DNA of 59,219 bases from Methanosarcinaceae archaeon (GCA_020055655.1 JAIPUR010000016.1:1-59219), one strand, 5' to 3'; shown: positions 1-8,171, counted from the stretch's first letter. Translations and numbers: made by a program. The notes: generated by a model from the sequence alone, not told the origin.

Positions 1-95
1 GGGTGAATCTTTTTGCTATGGTCTGATCCCCTCATCTTGTAGACCTCCATGCTACGCATTCTTACATACGACATAACGCCGGAAGGATTTGTCAT
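1..95 (-). CDS. Unidentified protein, N-terminal fragment
   Basis: An open frame starts with ATG at 95 and runs without a stop off the left edge, giving about 31 residues rich in Met, Arg and Ser and ending near SDHSKKIH. The upstream stretch GTGGATGA could serve as a ribosome binding site. It follows the zinc-ribbon gene on the same strand after about 50 bases, so the two may be cotranscribed. The fragment is too short for me to recognise a family. It could be a chance open frame. Confidence 0.4.
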   Translation of the reverse strand, partial: MTNPSGVMSYVRMRSMEVYKMRGSDHSKKIH

Positions 96-145
96 TCATC
101 CACATGAAGAAGTATATTCAATGTTCTGACCACATTCAAGAAATA

Positions 146-289
146 TCAGACATCAGCATAAGTTTCCTCATGACCACATTCAACACATTTATAGATAACA
201 ACTGGCCGGCCAAATTGATCATGCCTTTTGAGAACAGGATATCTCCACCTGTTCATTTTACCCTCACATTCCGGACAACGATGATACAT
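146..289 (-). CDS. Small zinc-ribbon protein (47 aa)
   Basis: This 47-residue protein is almost entirely one zinc ribbon: CPEC at residues 5-8 and CVEC at residues 35-38, each Cys-x2-Cys, separated by about 26 residues that include an Arg/Lys-rich segment. The frame stays open further upstream, but that part lies antisense to the KaiC-like gene, so ATG at 289 is preferred. Single zinc ribbons of this size are common in archaea and usually bind nucleic acid or a protein partner, but none of that is shown here. No strong Shine-Dalgarno is visible, so a leaderless transcript is possible. Function unknown. Confidence 0.7.
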   Translation of the reverse strand: MYHRCPECEGKMNRWRYPVLKRHDQFGRPVVIYKCVECGHEETYADV

Positions 290-371
290 GATATCAAAAT
301 AGGATGAGTGTACATATATTAAAGTTGTGAATGCATGAGAGATCAAACTAAAAATTAACAAGCGATCAAAA

Positions 372-1748
372 ATGGATGATTTAAACGAAATTTCCTGCGG
401 AATAGAAAGTCTGGATGAGCTATTAGGCGGATTCAAATCCCCCTCCACAATATTAGTTGCCGGTACAGCAGGTGTCGGAAAAACCATCATGGCCCTGCAG
501 ATGTTATCAGAAGCTGGCAAAAAAGGAGAAAAAACCCTATATATTCCAATAACTACAGAAAAAATAGACAAGCTTAAAATGTACCATTCCACGCTTGAAT
601 TTTTTGATGAATCCTTAGAAGTATACCCCATCAACCGCCAGCTTGCTGAAAAAGATCCTTTGACAACATTGATAGACATAGGAAATGTTATAGAGACTAA
701 AAAACCCGACAGATTGGTCATTGACCCCATTACACCCATCGGATTTGGTTTTGTGGAGCAGGAGAGAAGAAGATTCTTCTACACCCTTGATTCCATATTA
801 CAGGAAAGAAATATCCTTACCTTCCTGATAGGAGAACTTATAGACGAAGAAATGCACCAGTCAGTAGTTAGTCATCTAGCTGATGGCATAATATACCTAT
901 CAAGAAGAAGTAATGGCCTGAAAACCGATCACCATATAGAATTCCCTAAAATGAGAGGATTAGACCTGAAAAGGCAGGCTGAGATTACATCATGTAAATA
1001 TTTGTATAAGATAACCACAGATGGATTCACAGTTTACCCTCACTTGAAACCTGAAAAGGATACAAACCTTGATGATTCCAGAGTTGAAGCAGGCATCCCG
1101 GGCCTGGACACGATGCTTGGCGGAGGCATACTAAAATGCAGCAATACACTTGTAGCAGGCAAGCCAGGGACTGGTAAGAAATTGTTTGGGCTTCAATTCA
1201 TACACCATGGACTTGAAAATGGAGAGCCTGCAATAATTGTCACTTTTGAAGACTCACCACATCAGCTGCTAATGGATGCAGAAAAGATCGGATGGGATTT
1301 AAATAAATATGTACAAAGCGGATTACTTAAATTCATATGCAACAACCCCACTGAAATATACCCTGCTGAACATTCCATCCGAATCAAGAACACCATTGAA
1401 AATATGGGAGCAAGCCGCATATTTTACGATGGGTTGAATAACCTTGAAATACCGATCCCCGATAAACTGAAAATGAAAGGATACCTATACTCACTTGCAA
1501 GCTACCTGAAAAGTAAGAACATTACAAGCCTTTATACTGCAGAAACGAACCAATCGGACTGCCCAGGTAATGAAGGAAGCGAACATGCATTCCTAATGGA
1601 CTCAGTAGTCGTACTTCATAACTCCAAAGCAAGAAAACGCAGATATATGTGTGTTCTTAAATCAAGGGCCACAGAACACAAAAGCTCAATAAAAGAATAC
1701 GCAATTACAGATGCGGGCATAAAAATGCGTACTGACACACTGATATAA
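372..1748 (+). CDS. Double KaiC-domain RecA-superfamily ATPase
   Basis: The protein has 458 residues and two tandem KaiC-like domains. The first Walker A, GTAGVGKT, is at residues 31-38. The second, GKPGTGKK, is at 263-270 and has Lys where Thr/Ser normally coordinates magnesium, so the second ATPase site may be weak or inactive. Each domain starts with the typical sequence Gly-Ile-x-Gly/Ser-Leu-Asp-x-Leu-Gly-Gly (9-20 and 241-251). Archaeal proteins of this type are annotated as signal-transduction ATPases; the cellular role is generally unknown. No clock partners (KaiA/KaiB) are present. It is divergent from the zinc-ribbon gene and convergent with the winged-helix gene that ends 12 bases downstream. 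Confidence 0.85.
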   Translation: MDDLNEISCGIESLDELLGGFKSPSTILVAGTAGVGKTIMALQMLSEAGKKGEKTLYIPITTEKIDKLKMYHSTLEFFDESLEVYPINRQLAEKDPLTTLIDIGNVIETKKPDRLVIDPITPIGFGFVEQERRRFFYTLDSILQERNILTFLIGELIDEEMHQSVVSHLADGIIYLSRRSNGLKTDHHIEFPKMRGLDLKRQAEITSCKYLYKITTDGFTVYPHLKPEKDTNLDDSRVEAGIPGLDTMLGGGILKCSNTLVAGKPGTGKKLFGLQFIHHGLENGEPAIIVTFEDSPHQLLMDAEKIGWDLNKYVQSGLLKFICNNPTEIYPAEHSIRIKNTIENMGASRIFYDGLNNLEIPIPDKLKMKGYLYSLASYLKSKNITSLYTAETNQSDCPGNEGSEHAFLMDSVVVLHNSKARKRRYMCVLKSRATEHKSSIKEYAITDAGIKMRTDTLI

Positions 1749-1760
1749 TAGAAAGTAGAG

Positions 1761-2000
1761 CTAAATGCTCTGCATTCTTTTTTCAACAGCTGACCCAAGT
1801 TCAGTTAACCTGAAAGAATCATCAGCCCGAACAACCAATCCTTTTTCTATAAGCTCAGCAAGTACCTTCTCAGCTGATGGACGAGCTATTCGCATGCTTT
1901 TTGCAAGCCTGCTCCCTTCAAGTTCATCATTAGATGCCAGCAAAGCAAGCATTTTTCGGCGATTTTTATTACCAGTTACAAATCCCATATATTCGTCCAT
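1761..2000 (-). CDS. Small winged-helix transcriptional regulator
   Basis: About 79 residues fold as one winged helix-turn-helix. The region around GNKNRRKMLALL forms the first helix, ARPSAEKVLAELIEKGLV is the recognition part, and VVRADDSFRLTELG forms the wing. I chose ATG at 2000: an AT-rich TATA-like stretch at about 2036-2046 would place the transcript start near 2015, just upstream of this codon. ATG at 2021 and TTG at 2033 are in frame. It is probably a DNA-binding regulator; the target is not evident. It is convergent with the KaiC-like ATPase, and its promoter faces that of the SRP RNA. Confidence 0.75.
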   Translation of the reverse strand: MDEYMGFVTGNKNRRKMLALLASNDELEGSRLAKSMRIARPSAEKVLAELIEKGLVVRADDSFRLTELGSAVEKRMQSI

Positions 2001-2082
2001 ATTATGCACTTCATTTAGCATAAGGACGGGCAACTATAATTATATTATCACAATGAACGATCACCAAAAGCACGAAGGATAC

Positions 2083-2090
2083 TTTTATTA
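2083..2090 (+). promoter_or_regulatory. TATA box of the SRP RNA
   Basis: The sequence TTTTATTA lies about 24 bases upstream of the inferred 5' end of the SRP RNA, the normal distance for an archaeal TATA box. Confidence 0.5.
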
Positions 2091-2106
2091 CCTGTCATGC
2101 ATATGT

Positions 2107-2430
2107 AGGGGGTGGCAGGCTAGTCTGGGTAGCCCGGCGTTACCTGTAACCCGAAATCGCCGATATGCGGGAGACGAAGCCGATAGAAGATGTTCGGATC
2201 ATCTTTAAACCTGTAATTTCAACGAAGAAACCTCGTCCTGCTTGGATAATGTTGATATAAGGGCTTGTTGGAGAACTTGTTTTTATATCTTAACTGCGAG
2301 AACCAGTCCAGGCCCGGAAGGGAGCAGACCAACCGTAGACAATTGTCGCTTGGAGGGTTGCGAAGTGGAGGAGAAATTGCAGACCATTTAGAGATGTGAA
2401 AAACAGCAACTTGAGGTGTGCCTGTCACTT
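2107..2430 (+). ncRNA. ffs: Signal recognition particle 7S RNA
   Basis: The RNA scaffold of the archaeal signal recognition particle, about 320 nt long. The diagnostic SRP54-binding domain IV is at about 2305-2333, with the conserved core CCCGGAAGGGAGCAG. The 5' part has the archaeal GGGGGTGGCAGGCTAG type opening. The ends pair: 2112-2120 (GTGGCAGGC) with 2420-2428 (GCCTGTCAC) gives nine pairs with one G-U, the archaeal closing helix. The exact ends are uncertain by several bases. An open frame on the opposite strand here is a shadow. Confidence 0.93.
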
Positions 2431-2484
2431 AGAACCGGAAAGCGTTAAATAGATGAATTACGTTTAGGCACGAACACGATTAAT

Positions 2485-2572
2485 GACGAGATAGCCAAGC
2501 CCGGTATGGCGCAGGATTGCTAATCCTGTGGTGCTTTGCGCCTCGGGGGTTCGAATCCCCCTCTCGTCGCCA
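2485..2572 (+). tRNA. tRNA-Ser (GCT)
   Basis: A class II tRNA of 88 nt with a long variable arm. The acceptor is GACGAGA paired with TCTCGTC, the anticodon loop is TTGCTAA within CAGGA/TCCTG (anticodon GCT, codons AGC/AGU), and the discriminator is G as expected for serine. The T-arm reads GGTTCGAATCC. The 3' CCA (2570-2572) is encoded in the DNA, unlike the other two tRNAs of this window. A T-run follows directly and probably terminates transcription. Confidence 0.96.
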
Positions 2573-2636
2573 AATTTTTTCAAAATATCAAGAACCCTTA
2601 AACAACTTTATCTAAGAATAAGGCAGACAAAAAGCA

Positions 2637-2861
2637 ATGTCAGAAAAAACAATAATCCCGGTTCTGGACAATGAACCAGAAGAAAGTGAAGACACATCAT
2701 GTAATTCATGCGGAAAAAGCGGATGTTGTGGCGGCTTTGGAATAAAAGTAGGATCTGAAAAGGATGTTGTTTACAGAAATATATTTTTATATGCTGCAAT
2801 GGGACTCATAATATTCACAGCAACATACCTCATAATGCAGCTATTGAACAGACTAGTATGA
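2637..2861 (+). CDS. Cys-rich single-span membrane protein (74 aa)
   Basis: The first half (residues 1-45) is acidic and soluble and contains the cysteine cluster CNSCGKSGCCGG (about 22-33). The second half (about 46-70) is one hydrophobic membrane segment ending in a short polar tail. The cluster could hold a metal or undergo redox chemistry; no family is recognised. It follows tRNA-Ser by 64 bases, and its last 9 bases overlap the convergent end of rnp4. The start is preceded only by a weak purine-rich stretch. Confidence 0.65.
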   Translation: MSEKTIIPVLDNEPEESEDTSCNSCGKSGCCGGFGIKVGSEKDVVYRNIFLYAAMGLIIFTATYLIMQLLNRLV

Positions 2862-3179
2862 TTCTTTCTCGCTAAAAGGATAGCGTTTGATAGAACTGCA
2901 ATTTGTACAAGTGATAATAATATTCCCATTATCCAGCCGAACCCTGCAATTCCCACCAGGAACAAGGAAACTACCGCAATTTTTGCATATTTTTCTTTTA
3001 AGTTCAGATGGAAGACTTACACGATAGCGCATACCTATCTTTTGTGCAAGTGAAGAATACCTGTCACTCAAAGCAGGATTCACTGCATAGACCTCGCTTG
3101 CCTCAGAAAATAGATAATTTATCCGCTCCAATGCAATTTCCCGCGACAGGGCTTTCTTTTTCTTACGATGTTGTGCCAT
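2853..3179 (-). CDS. rnp4: Ribonuclease P protein component 4
   Basis: The 108-residue homologue of eukaryotic Rpp21, a protein subunit of RNase P, which removes 5' leaders from pre-tRNAs. The basic start (MAQHRKKKKA), a helical region to about residue 60, and a C-terminal zinc ribbon with Cys at 65, 68, 91 and 94 match the family in length and layout. In archaea it pairs with Rnp1 and binds the specificity domain of the RNA. It sits beside SRP RNA and a tRNA, and its 3' end overlaps the convergent small membrane protein gene by 9 bases. Confidence 0.92.
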   Translation of the reverse strand: MAQHRKKKKALSREIALERINYLFSEASEVYAVNPALSDRYSSLAQKIGMRYRVSLPSELKRKICKNCGSFLVPGGNCRVRLDNGNIIITCTNCSSIKRYPFSEKESY

Positions 3180-3206
3180 AGAAACTCCGATCTAAAATCA
3201 AATGAA

Positions 3207-3875
3207 CTAAAGTATCACCACATCTATCGAAGGATCTGCGGCATTTACCAGCTTTTTAAATTCTTCAGGATCTCCGAATTCTTCAGAATAGTGCATTGGT
3301 ATCACCACATTTGCCGACAGTTGAACTGCAGATCTAGCTGCTGTTTTTTCATCCATCACTGACACGCCACTGATTGGAAGGAGTGCAACATCGATCGAAA
3401 CATCCCCAATTTCATCCATTGGAATGAAATCCAGATCTCCCGAGTGATATATGTTCAAGCCATCCAGCTCAATAATATAACCTACGCCCTGTCCCTTTAA
3501 GTGCTCTGATGAATTTTTATTATATGCAGGAAGAACACGAATATTCACGCCTTTGATACAAAGCTCGTCAATAAGATCATCTCCCTCCATAATACGCCGC
3601 GTATCCCCCCTGAATTGTAAGCCCATATTTTCAGGAATCAATGTAGTGGAATCAGGGCTGCGAATTTTACGAATAGAATCAGGATAGCAGTGCTCTAAAT
3701 GTTCATGTGTGATCAAAAGGATATCAGCCATATCCCCATCAGGAATTGACTCCGGAAGAATGAATGGATCTATGTGTATAACGTGACCATCGCCTTTTAT
3801 CATAAAACCTGCATGACCAAACCAGCTTATCGAAACATTTCCTATAGTTGTACTGCCCACATTATCACGCCACAT
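3207..3875 (-). CDS. MBL-fold metal-dependent hydrolase
   Basis: A compact 222-residue metallo-beta-lactamase fold of the UlaG/UPF0173-like group. Metal ligands visible are THEHLEH at 56-62 (His57, His59, His62), His144 with GDLD at 146-149, and His195 in IPMHYSEEF. The usual third ligand Asp of HxHxDH is Glu61 here. The substrate is unknown; related proteins hydrolyse lactones or phosphoesters. It precedes rnp4 on the same strand with a 27-base gap and might share its transcript. Confidence 0.82.
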   Translation of the reverse strand: MWRDNVGSTTIGNVSISWFGHAGFMIKGDGHVIHIDPFILPESIPDGDMADILLITHEHLEHCYPDSIRKIRSPDSTTLIPENMGLQFRGDTRRIMEGDDLIDELCIKGVNIRVLPAYNKNSSEHLKGQGVGYIIELDGLNIYHSGDLDFIPMDEIGDVSIDVALLPISGVSVMDEKTAARSAVQLSANVVIPMHYSEEFGDPEEFKKLVNAADPSIDVVIL

Positions 3876-4045
3876 ACTTTTGAATAGATCCTTTTAATTT
3901 GAAATTTATAGATATCACGATTAATAACGAACTACTGGTTTTTTAAGATAAATAAATACCTCACATCAGTTCACTAATTTAGAAAAACATAATATATTGG
4001 CATAGAAAAATTCATTAGCAATTATGAAATCCATTATAAGCCAGC

Positions 4046-5479
4046 ATGAACAATGAAAAAATAACCATACTTTGCTCCACGGTGGATGAAGCTAGTCAGA
4101 ACATAAAGCAGAATCTATTCCACCTTAGGGACTGGAGAAAGGCCAACATAGAACACATCAATTGGGACAAGCTGGAATCCATATACGAAAATGATAGCCA
4201 CCGGATCATTGAGATAAATGAGCATCATATATATCAGGACCACATTGATGATAAGATCAAAAGCTATGGATTTGACACGAACTTAATAATAGTAGCATCA
4301 AAACATAAAAGTGCTGATGGAAGACCAGTACTCACTGCTCATTTTACAGGAAATCCAAATAAAGCTGATTTCGGGGGAAAGGACAGAGAACTATCCACAG
4401 CTGCGCCATGCATTCTGCACTCAATACTTGGGAACATGAATAAATTGGGTCTTGATACAGAATATGAAGTGAATATGGAGTCGACCCACCACGGACCCAG
4501 TAGTATCAAAACAGCAATGGTATATGCAGAAATAGGCAGCGGAAGCAAACAATGGAGAGATCCGCTTGCAGGAGATATAGTAGCCAGGTCAATCCTTGCA
4601 GCGGATCAAAGGGATCTGCCAGTTGCAATTGGTTTTGGAGGAGGGCACTATGCCACCCTACAAACACAACTGGTCCTTGGAACAGATATTACGTTTGGAC
4701 ATAATTTTCCGGAGTATCAGCTTGAACATGTCGATAAAGAGATGATTTCACAGGCCTTTGAAAAATCACTTGCCCACTTTGCATACCTTGACAGAAAATC
4801 CATGCCAACGAAAACAAGAGAACGTATCTCCAGAATCATAGAAGAGCTAAATTATCCGATTTTCAGAGAAAGTAACATACATGAAATGAAAGGATTGCCA
4901 TGGGAACTTTTTATTGAGATACATAGAAGGTCTGAGAAAGTACATGCAAATGGAAGATTCAAAATATCAGATTCATTTAGAGAGTATATTAAAAAGCATG
5001 ATCAGAATGGAAATTCAGAAATGCTCAAGAGAAACATCACCACTGAGAACATAAGTGAAGGCTTAATTCAGAAATGCATTAGTTGCGATAAGGACAAAAC
5101 CATAAAAATGCTGAACAATCTTGCCCCTGTTTATATAGAAAAAGAGAATGGCACCATATCAAATATAATACTGGGAATAAAGGATAAAATCGAAATTACG
5201 ATGCAGGATATCACAAACGAATGCATTAAAATACTAAAAGAACATTATGAACTTAAATATATCCCAGAGGATAATAAACTGCACATAATCGACGAGCAAT
5301 TTAGCCCTGACCTTGCACTGAAACTGGGAATAAAACCCGGACCAATGTATGGAAAGCTAGCTATGAAAGAGTCGATCATAATTGATGGCATGAATATCGA
5401 CCCAAAAATGGTCCATGTGCAAAAGATTATAACAATCCCATTGTCCAATGCAGTAAAAATAACTCAAGACGGAATCTAA
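4046..5479 (+). CDS. dtdA: D-aminoacyl-tRNA deacylase
   Basis: The archaeal/plant (GEK1-type) enzyme that hydrolyses D-aminoacyl-tRNA, releasing D-amino acids wrongly charged on tRNA. The family signatures are STHHGP (146-151), the GFGGGHYAT segment (196-204) and ITFGHNFPEY (215-224). The catalytic unit ends near residue 275. The remaining ~200 residues form a C-terminal extension without a motif I recognise; longer versions are, as far as I recall, usual in Methanosarcinales. ftsZ starts 30 bases downstream on the same strand, so the two may be cotranscribed. Confidence 0.9.
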   Translation: MNNEKITILCSTVDEASQNIKQNLFHLRDWRKANIEHINWDKLESIYENDSHRIIEINEHHIYQDHIDDKIKSYGFDTNLIIVASKHKSADGRPVLTAHFTGNPNKADFGGKDRELSTAAPCILHSILGNMNKLGLDTEYEVNMESTHHGPSSIKTAMVYAEIGSGSKQWRDPLAGDIVARSILAADQRDLPVAIGFGGGHYATLQTQLVLGTDITFGHNFPEYQLEHVDKEMISQAFEKSLAHFAYLDRKSMPTKTRERISRIIEELNYPIFRESNIHEMKGLPWELFIEIHRRSEKVHANGRFKISDSFREYIKKHDQNGNSEMLKRNITTENISEGLIQKCISCDKDKTIKMLNNLAPVYIEKENGTISNIILGIKDKIEITMQDITNECIKILKEHYELKYIPEDNKLHIIDEQFSPDLALKLGIKPGPMYGKLAMKESIIIDGMNIDPKMVHVQKIITIPLSNAVKITQDGI

Positions 5480-5509
5480 TATACGATTTTCATTTGAGGG
5501 AGAAAAAGA

Positions 5510-6619
5510 ATGAAATCCATAGTAGAAGAGGCACTGGAAAGATCCGAACAAGAATCTCATTTTCGTAGCTCAGCAGCAGCTCCTGACCAAAATGACATTA
5601 ACACAGAACTGGAAGCAATGTTAAGTGAGTTAACCACCAACATTAAAGTAATTGGTTGTGGTGGCGGTGGCTCAAACAGTACGCAGAGAATGATAGACGA
5701 AGGGATTAAAGGAGCAGAGCTTGTAGCTTTAAATACAGATGCACAGCACCTCCTGAGTGTCAACTGTGAGAAAAAGATATTGATCGGGCGAAAAAAGACA
5801 AGAGGTCTCGGTGCAGGCAGCTTACCACAAATTGGTGAAGATGCAGCCCTTGAAAGTCTGGACGATATATCCGCCACAGTAAAAGATAGTGATATGGTAT
5901 TCATTACTTCAGGTCTCGGTGGAGGGACCGGAACCGGGTCCGCACCCGTGGTTGCAGAAGCAGCACGTGATGCAGGGGCATTAACAATTGCAGTCGTCAC
6001 CCTTCCATTTGGAGTAGAAGGGCAGGTTAGACGCACTAATGCAGAGGCAGGTCTTGAAAGATTAAGAGACGTTGCCGACACGGTCATTGTAGTACCAAAC
6101 GATAAACTTCTGGAAGTAGTGCCAAGATTACCCCTCCAGGCAGCATTCAAAGTATCAGATGAAGTTCTGATGAGAGCTGTGAAGGGAATTACCGAACTCA
6201 TTACCAAACCAGGTCTTGTTAACCTTGATTTCGCAGACGTAAGAACCGTAATGCAGAACGGTGGTGTTGCAATGATAGGACTTGGTGAAGCCGACGGAGA
6301 AGCTAAAGCAGTAGAGTCAGTGCAGAAAGCACTTAGAAGCCCGCTACTTGATGTAGACATATCAGGTGCAACATCAGCACTGGTCAATGTTGTGGGTGGA
6401 CCTGACATGACAATCGCAGAAGCAGAGAGTGTCGTCCAGGAAGTATACAGCAGAATTGACCCAGATGCACGGCTCATATGGGGTGCGCAGGTTGATGACT
6501 CACTTGAGCATACAGTTCGCACAATGATTGTCGTAACCGGTGTGAAATCACCACAGATATACGGCCATGGTGGCGGGCAAAACGTCACCAGAAGATACGG
6601 AATAGACTTTGTGAAATAA
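5510..6619 (+). CDS. ftsZ: Cell division GTPase FtsZ
   Basis: Tubulin-like GTPase that polymerises into the division ring. The GTP-binding start GCGGGGSN is at about 49-56 and the tubulin signature GGGTGTG at 137-143. The T7 region is [13 protein letters not shown]. Length 369 is normal. The N-terminal tail opening MKSIVEEAL resembles haloarchaeal FtsZ1, so I read it as the FtsZ1 type. A ribosome binding site (TTGAGGGAG) precedes the ATG. It lies upstream of secE-spt5-rpl11, a euryarchaeal arrangement, but an inverted repeat separates it from secE. Confidence 0.95.
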   Translation: MKSIVEEALERSEQESHFRSSAAAPDQNDINTELEAMLSELTTNIKVIGCGGGGSNSTQRMIDEGIKGAELVALNTDAQHLLSVNCEKKILIGRKKTRGLGAGSLPQIGEDAALESLDDISATVKDSDMVFITSGLGGGTGTGSAPVVAEAARDAGALTIAVVTLPFGVEGQVRRTNAEAGLERLRDVADTVIVVPNDKLLEVVPRLPLQAAFKVSDEVLMRAVKGITELITKPGLVNLDFADVRTVMQNGGVAMIGLGEADGEAKAVESVQKALRSPLLDVDISGATSALVNVVGGPDMTIAEAESVVQEVYSRIDPDARLIWGAQVDDSLEHTVRTMIVVTGVKSPQIYGHGGGQNVTRRYGIDFVK

Positions 6620-6639
6620 AAATCATTTTTTACCTATTA

Positions 6640-6672
6640 CGATTGAATTGGGCTAATTATTCAATTCAATCG
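6640..6672 (+). repeat. Perfect 11-bp inverted repeat downstream of ftsZ
   Basis: CGATTGAATTG (6640-6650) and CAATTCAATCG (6662-6672) are exact reverse complements with an 11-base loop. The stem is AT-rich and a T6 run precedes it rather than follows it, so it may be an ftsZ 3' structure or an operator for the secE promoter. AAAGGTATTTTAT follows at 6673-6685 and recurs at 6756-6768. Confidence 0.6.
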
Positions 6673-6804
6673 AAAGGTATTTTATACTAGACGCTATTTA
6701 CATGGCGCTATGATTTAGTATTTTATGACATAAACTGCATGAATGCTAGATTAAAAAAGGTATTTTATCTATAAATTCATCAATCAGAACCGGTTGTGAA
6801 ATAC

Positions 6805-7008
6805 GTGGCAGAATTTGACCTAAACAAATTAAACAGTAACATCAATCAGATCCTGAAAACATACTACAGGGTACTCAAACTAACAAAGAAGCCTTCAAGA
6901 GAAGAATTCCTGATGATCTCAAAGGTCGCAGGATTGGGAATCATTGCTATTGGTTTAATGGGCTTCATCATTTTTGTGTTGCTGGTAGAAATGCCGCAAT
7001 GGGTGTGA
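6805..7008 (+). CDS. secE: Protein translocase subunit SecE/Sec61-gamma
   Basis: The small single-span subunit that clamps SecY in the protein-conducting channel. A polar, amphipathic N-terminal half (KLTKKPSREEFLMISKVAG) is followed by one C-terminal membrane helix (about GIIAIGLMGFIIFVLLV), the normal archaeal form of 60-70 residues. GTG at 6805 is preferred because GGTTGTGA at 6792-6799 then lies 5 bases upstream as ribosome binding site; GTG at 6796 would add three residues. It is followed immediately by spt5, whose binding site overlaps its 3' end. Confidence 0.88.
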   Translation: MAEFDLNKLNSNINQILKTYYRVLKLTKKPSREEFLMISKVAGLGIIAIGLMGFIIFVLLVEMPQWV

Positions 7009-7010
7009 TC

Positions 7011-7478
7011 ATGGCTGAAGATTCTGCGATATTTGTAATAAAAACAACTGCAAATCAGGAGCGATCAGTCGCAAATATGATTGCACAAGTTTCAAAGAAG
7101 GAACACTTCGACATAAGGGCCATTATTGCACCTGATGAGTTGAAAGGTTACATACTTCTGGAGTCACCTAATTCAGGCGAAGTTGAACAGGCAATCCAGA
7201 CAGTACCCCATGCACGAACTGTTGTAAAAGGTCAGTCCAGCATAGAAGAAATCGCTCATTTTCTGACACCAAAACCAACAGTTACTGGTATTGCAGAAGG
7301 TGCAATAATAGAAGTTACATCCGGACCGTTCAAGGGAGAAAAGGCACGTGTGAAGAGAGTTGACGAAGGTCACGAAGAGATTACTGTTGAACTCTTTGAT
7401 GCTGTTGTACCGATACCTATAACTATCCGCGGTGATACTGTAAGAGTCCTTAGGAAAGAGGAAGAGAATAATTCCTGA
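7011..7478 (+). CDS. spt5: Transcription elongation factor Spt5
   Basis: Archaeal Spt5/NusG binds the RNA polymerase clamp and promotes processivity, normally with Spt4. The NGN domain covers residues 1-85 (FVIKTTANQERSVANMI near the start) and one KOW domain about 90-130 (SGPFKGEKARVKRVDEGHEE). ATG at 7011 was chosen over the in-frame GTG upstream because GGTGTGATC lies directly before it. It begins two bases after the secE stop, so the two are translationally coupled. Next in line is rpl11. Confidence 0.93.
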   Translation: MAEDSAIFVIKTTANQERSVANMIAQVSKKEHFDIRAIIAPDELKGYILLESPNSGEVEQAIQTVPHARTVVKGQSSIEEIAHFLTPKPTVTGIAEGAIIEVTSGPFKGEKARVKRVDEGHEEITVELFDAVVPIPITIRGDTVRVLRKEEENNS

Positions 7479-7520
7479 ATTAATATTTATCAATAATTAG
7501 AATTTAACGGTGATATTCAA

Positions 7521-8006
7521 ATGGCAAATGTTGTTGACGCACTGGTCCCAGGAGGAAAAGCGAACCCTGGACCACCACTAGGCCCGGCGCTCGGTCCACT
7601 CGGAATCAATATCAAAGACGTGATCGATAAGATCAACGAGAAGACAAAAGATTACAACGGAATGCAAGTTCCTGTAAAAGTAATTGTCCAGGATGACAAA
7701 AGCTTCGAGATAGAAGTAGGTACACCACCAACATCCGCTCTTGTTCTGCAGGAAGCAGGAATCCAAAAAGGATCCGGCGAAGCAGGAACAGTGACTGTAG
7801 GAAACATCACAGTCCAGCAGGCTGCAAAAATTGCAAGGATGAAAAAAGATGACATACTTTCATACTCATTGAACGCAGCTATCAAGGAAGTCCTTGGATC
7901 ATGCGTACCAATGGGCATTACTGCTGAAGGTATGGATGCAAGAGCATGTCAGAAAGAACTCGATGCGGGTAAATTTGACGACATTCTTGCTAACGAAGCA
8001 TGGTAA
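7521..8006 (+). CDS. rpl11: 50S ribosomal protein L11
   Basis: L11 binds the GTPase-associated region of 23S rRNA at the base of the stalk. The N-terminal PGGKANPGPPLGPALGPLG proline/glycine motif (about 10-28) and the C-terminal rRNA-binding domain (about 70-140, IARMKKDDILSYSLNAAIKEV) are clear. Length 161 is typical for archaea. GGTGAT stands 7 bases before the ATG. It is separated from rpl1 by 165 bases holding a structured leader. Confidence 0.97.
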   Translation: MANVVDALVPGGKANPGPPLGPALGPLGINIKDVIDKINEKTKDYNGMQVPVKVIVQDDKSFEIEVGTPPTSALVLQEAGIQKGSGEAGTVTVGNITVQQAAKIARMKKDDILSYSLNAAIKEVLGSCVPMGITAEGMDARACQKELDAGKFDDILANEAW

Positions 8007-8050
8007 TTAATACCACGCTTTAACCGATAAGTTTAAGATTATTGCTTAAT

Positions 8051-8171
8051 TAATGGGCTCGCCCCATTAGATGACAGGGTTTTAGTCCATGAGATTAAAA
8101 CGCTAAACGCAGCCGTAGTAGACCGAAACGGTCCTGCCTGAACATTAAGTTCAAACTACGGGAGGTATATA
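8051..8171 (+). promoter_or_regulatory. Structured mRNA leader of rpl1
   Basis: Between rpl11 and rpl1 the RNA can form several stems: TAATGGG/CCCATTA (8051-8057 with 8063-8069), GTTTTA/TAAAAC (8079-8084 with 8096-8101) and a tight three-way junction. In the junction P1 pairs 8113-8119 with 8155-8161, P2 pairs 8121-8125 with 8129-8133, and P3 pairs 8139-8143 with 8149-8153. P1 takes in the first G of the ribosome binding site GGAGGT (8161-8166). Ribosomal protein L1 is known to repress its own operon in methanogens by binding mRNA, so this leader is a reasonable regulatory target; that is inference. Confidence 0.55.

Noticed and set aside
89-307. 72-codon plus-strand frame near the left edge
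   Set aside because: It is antisense to the zinc ribbon with its intact Cys pairs and to the partial gene; no motif of its own.
2219-2428. 69-codon minus-strand frame
   Set aside because: It lies opposite the SRP RNA, whose structure explains the sequence.
5557-6588. Long open frame (343 codons) on the minus strand opposite ftsZ
   Set aside because: It is fully antisense to a clear ftsZ, with Ser/Thr/Pro-rich composition typical of a reverse-frame shadow and no recognisable domain.
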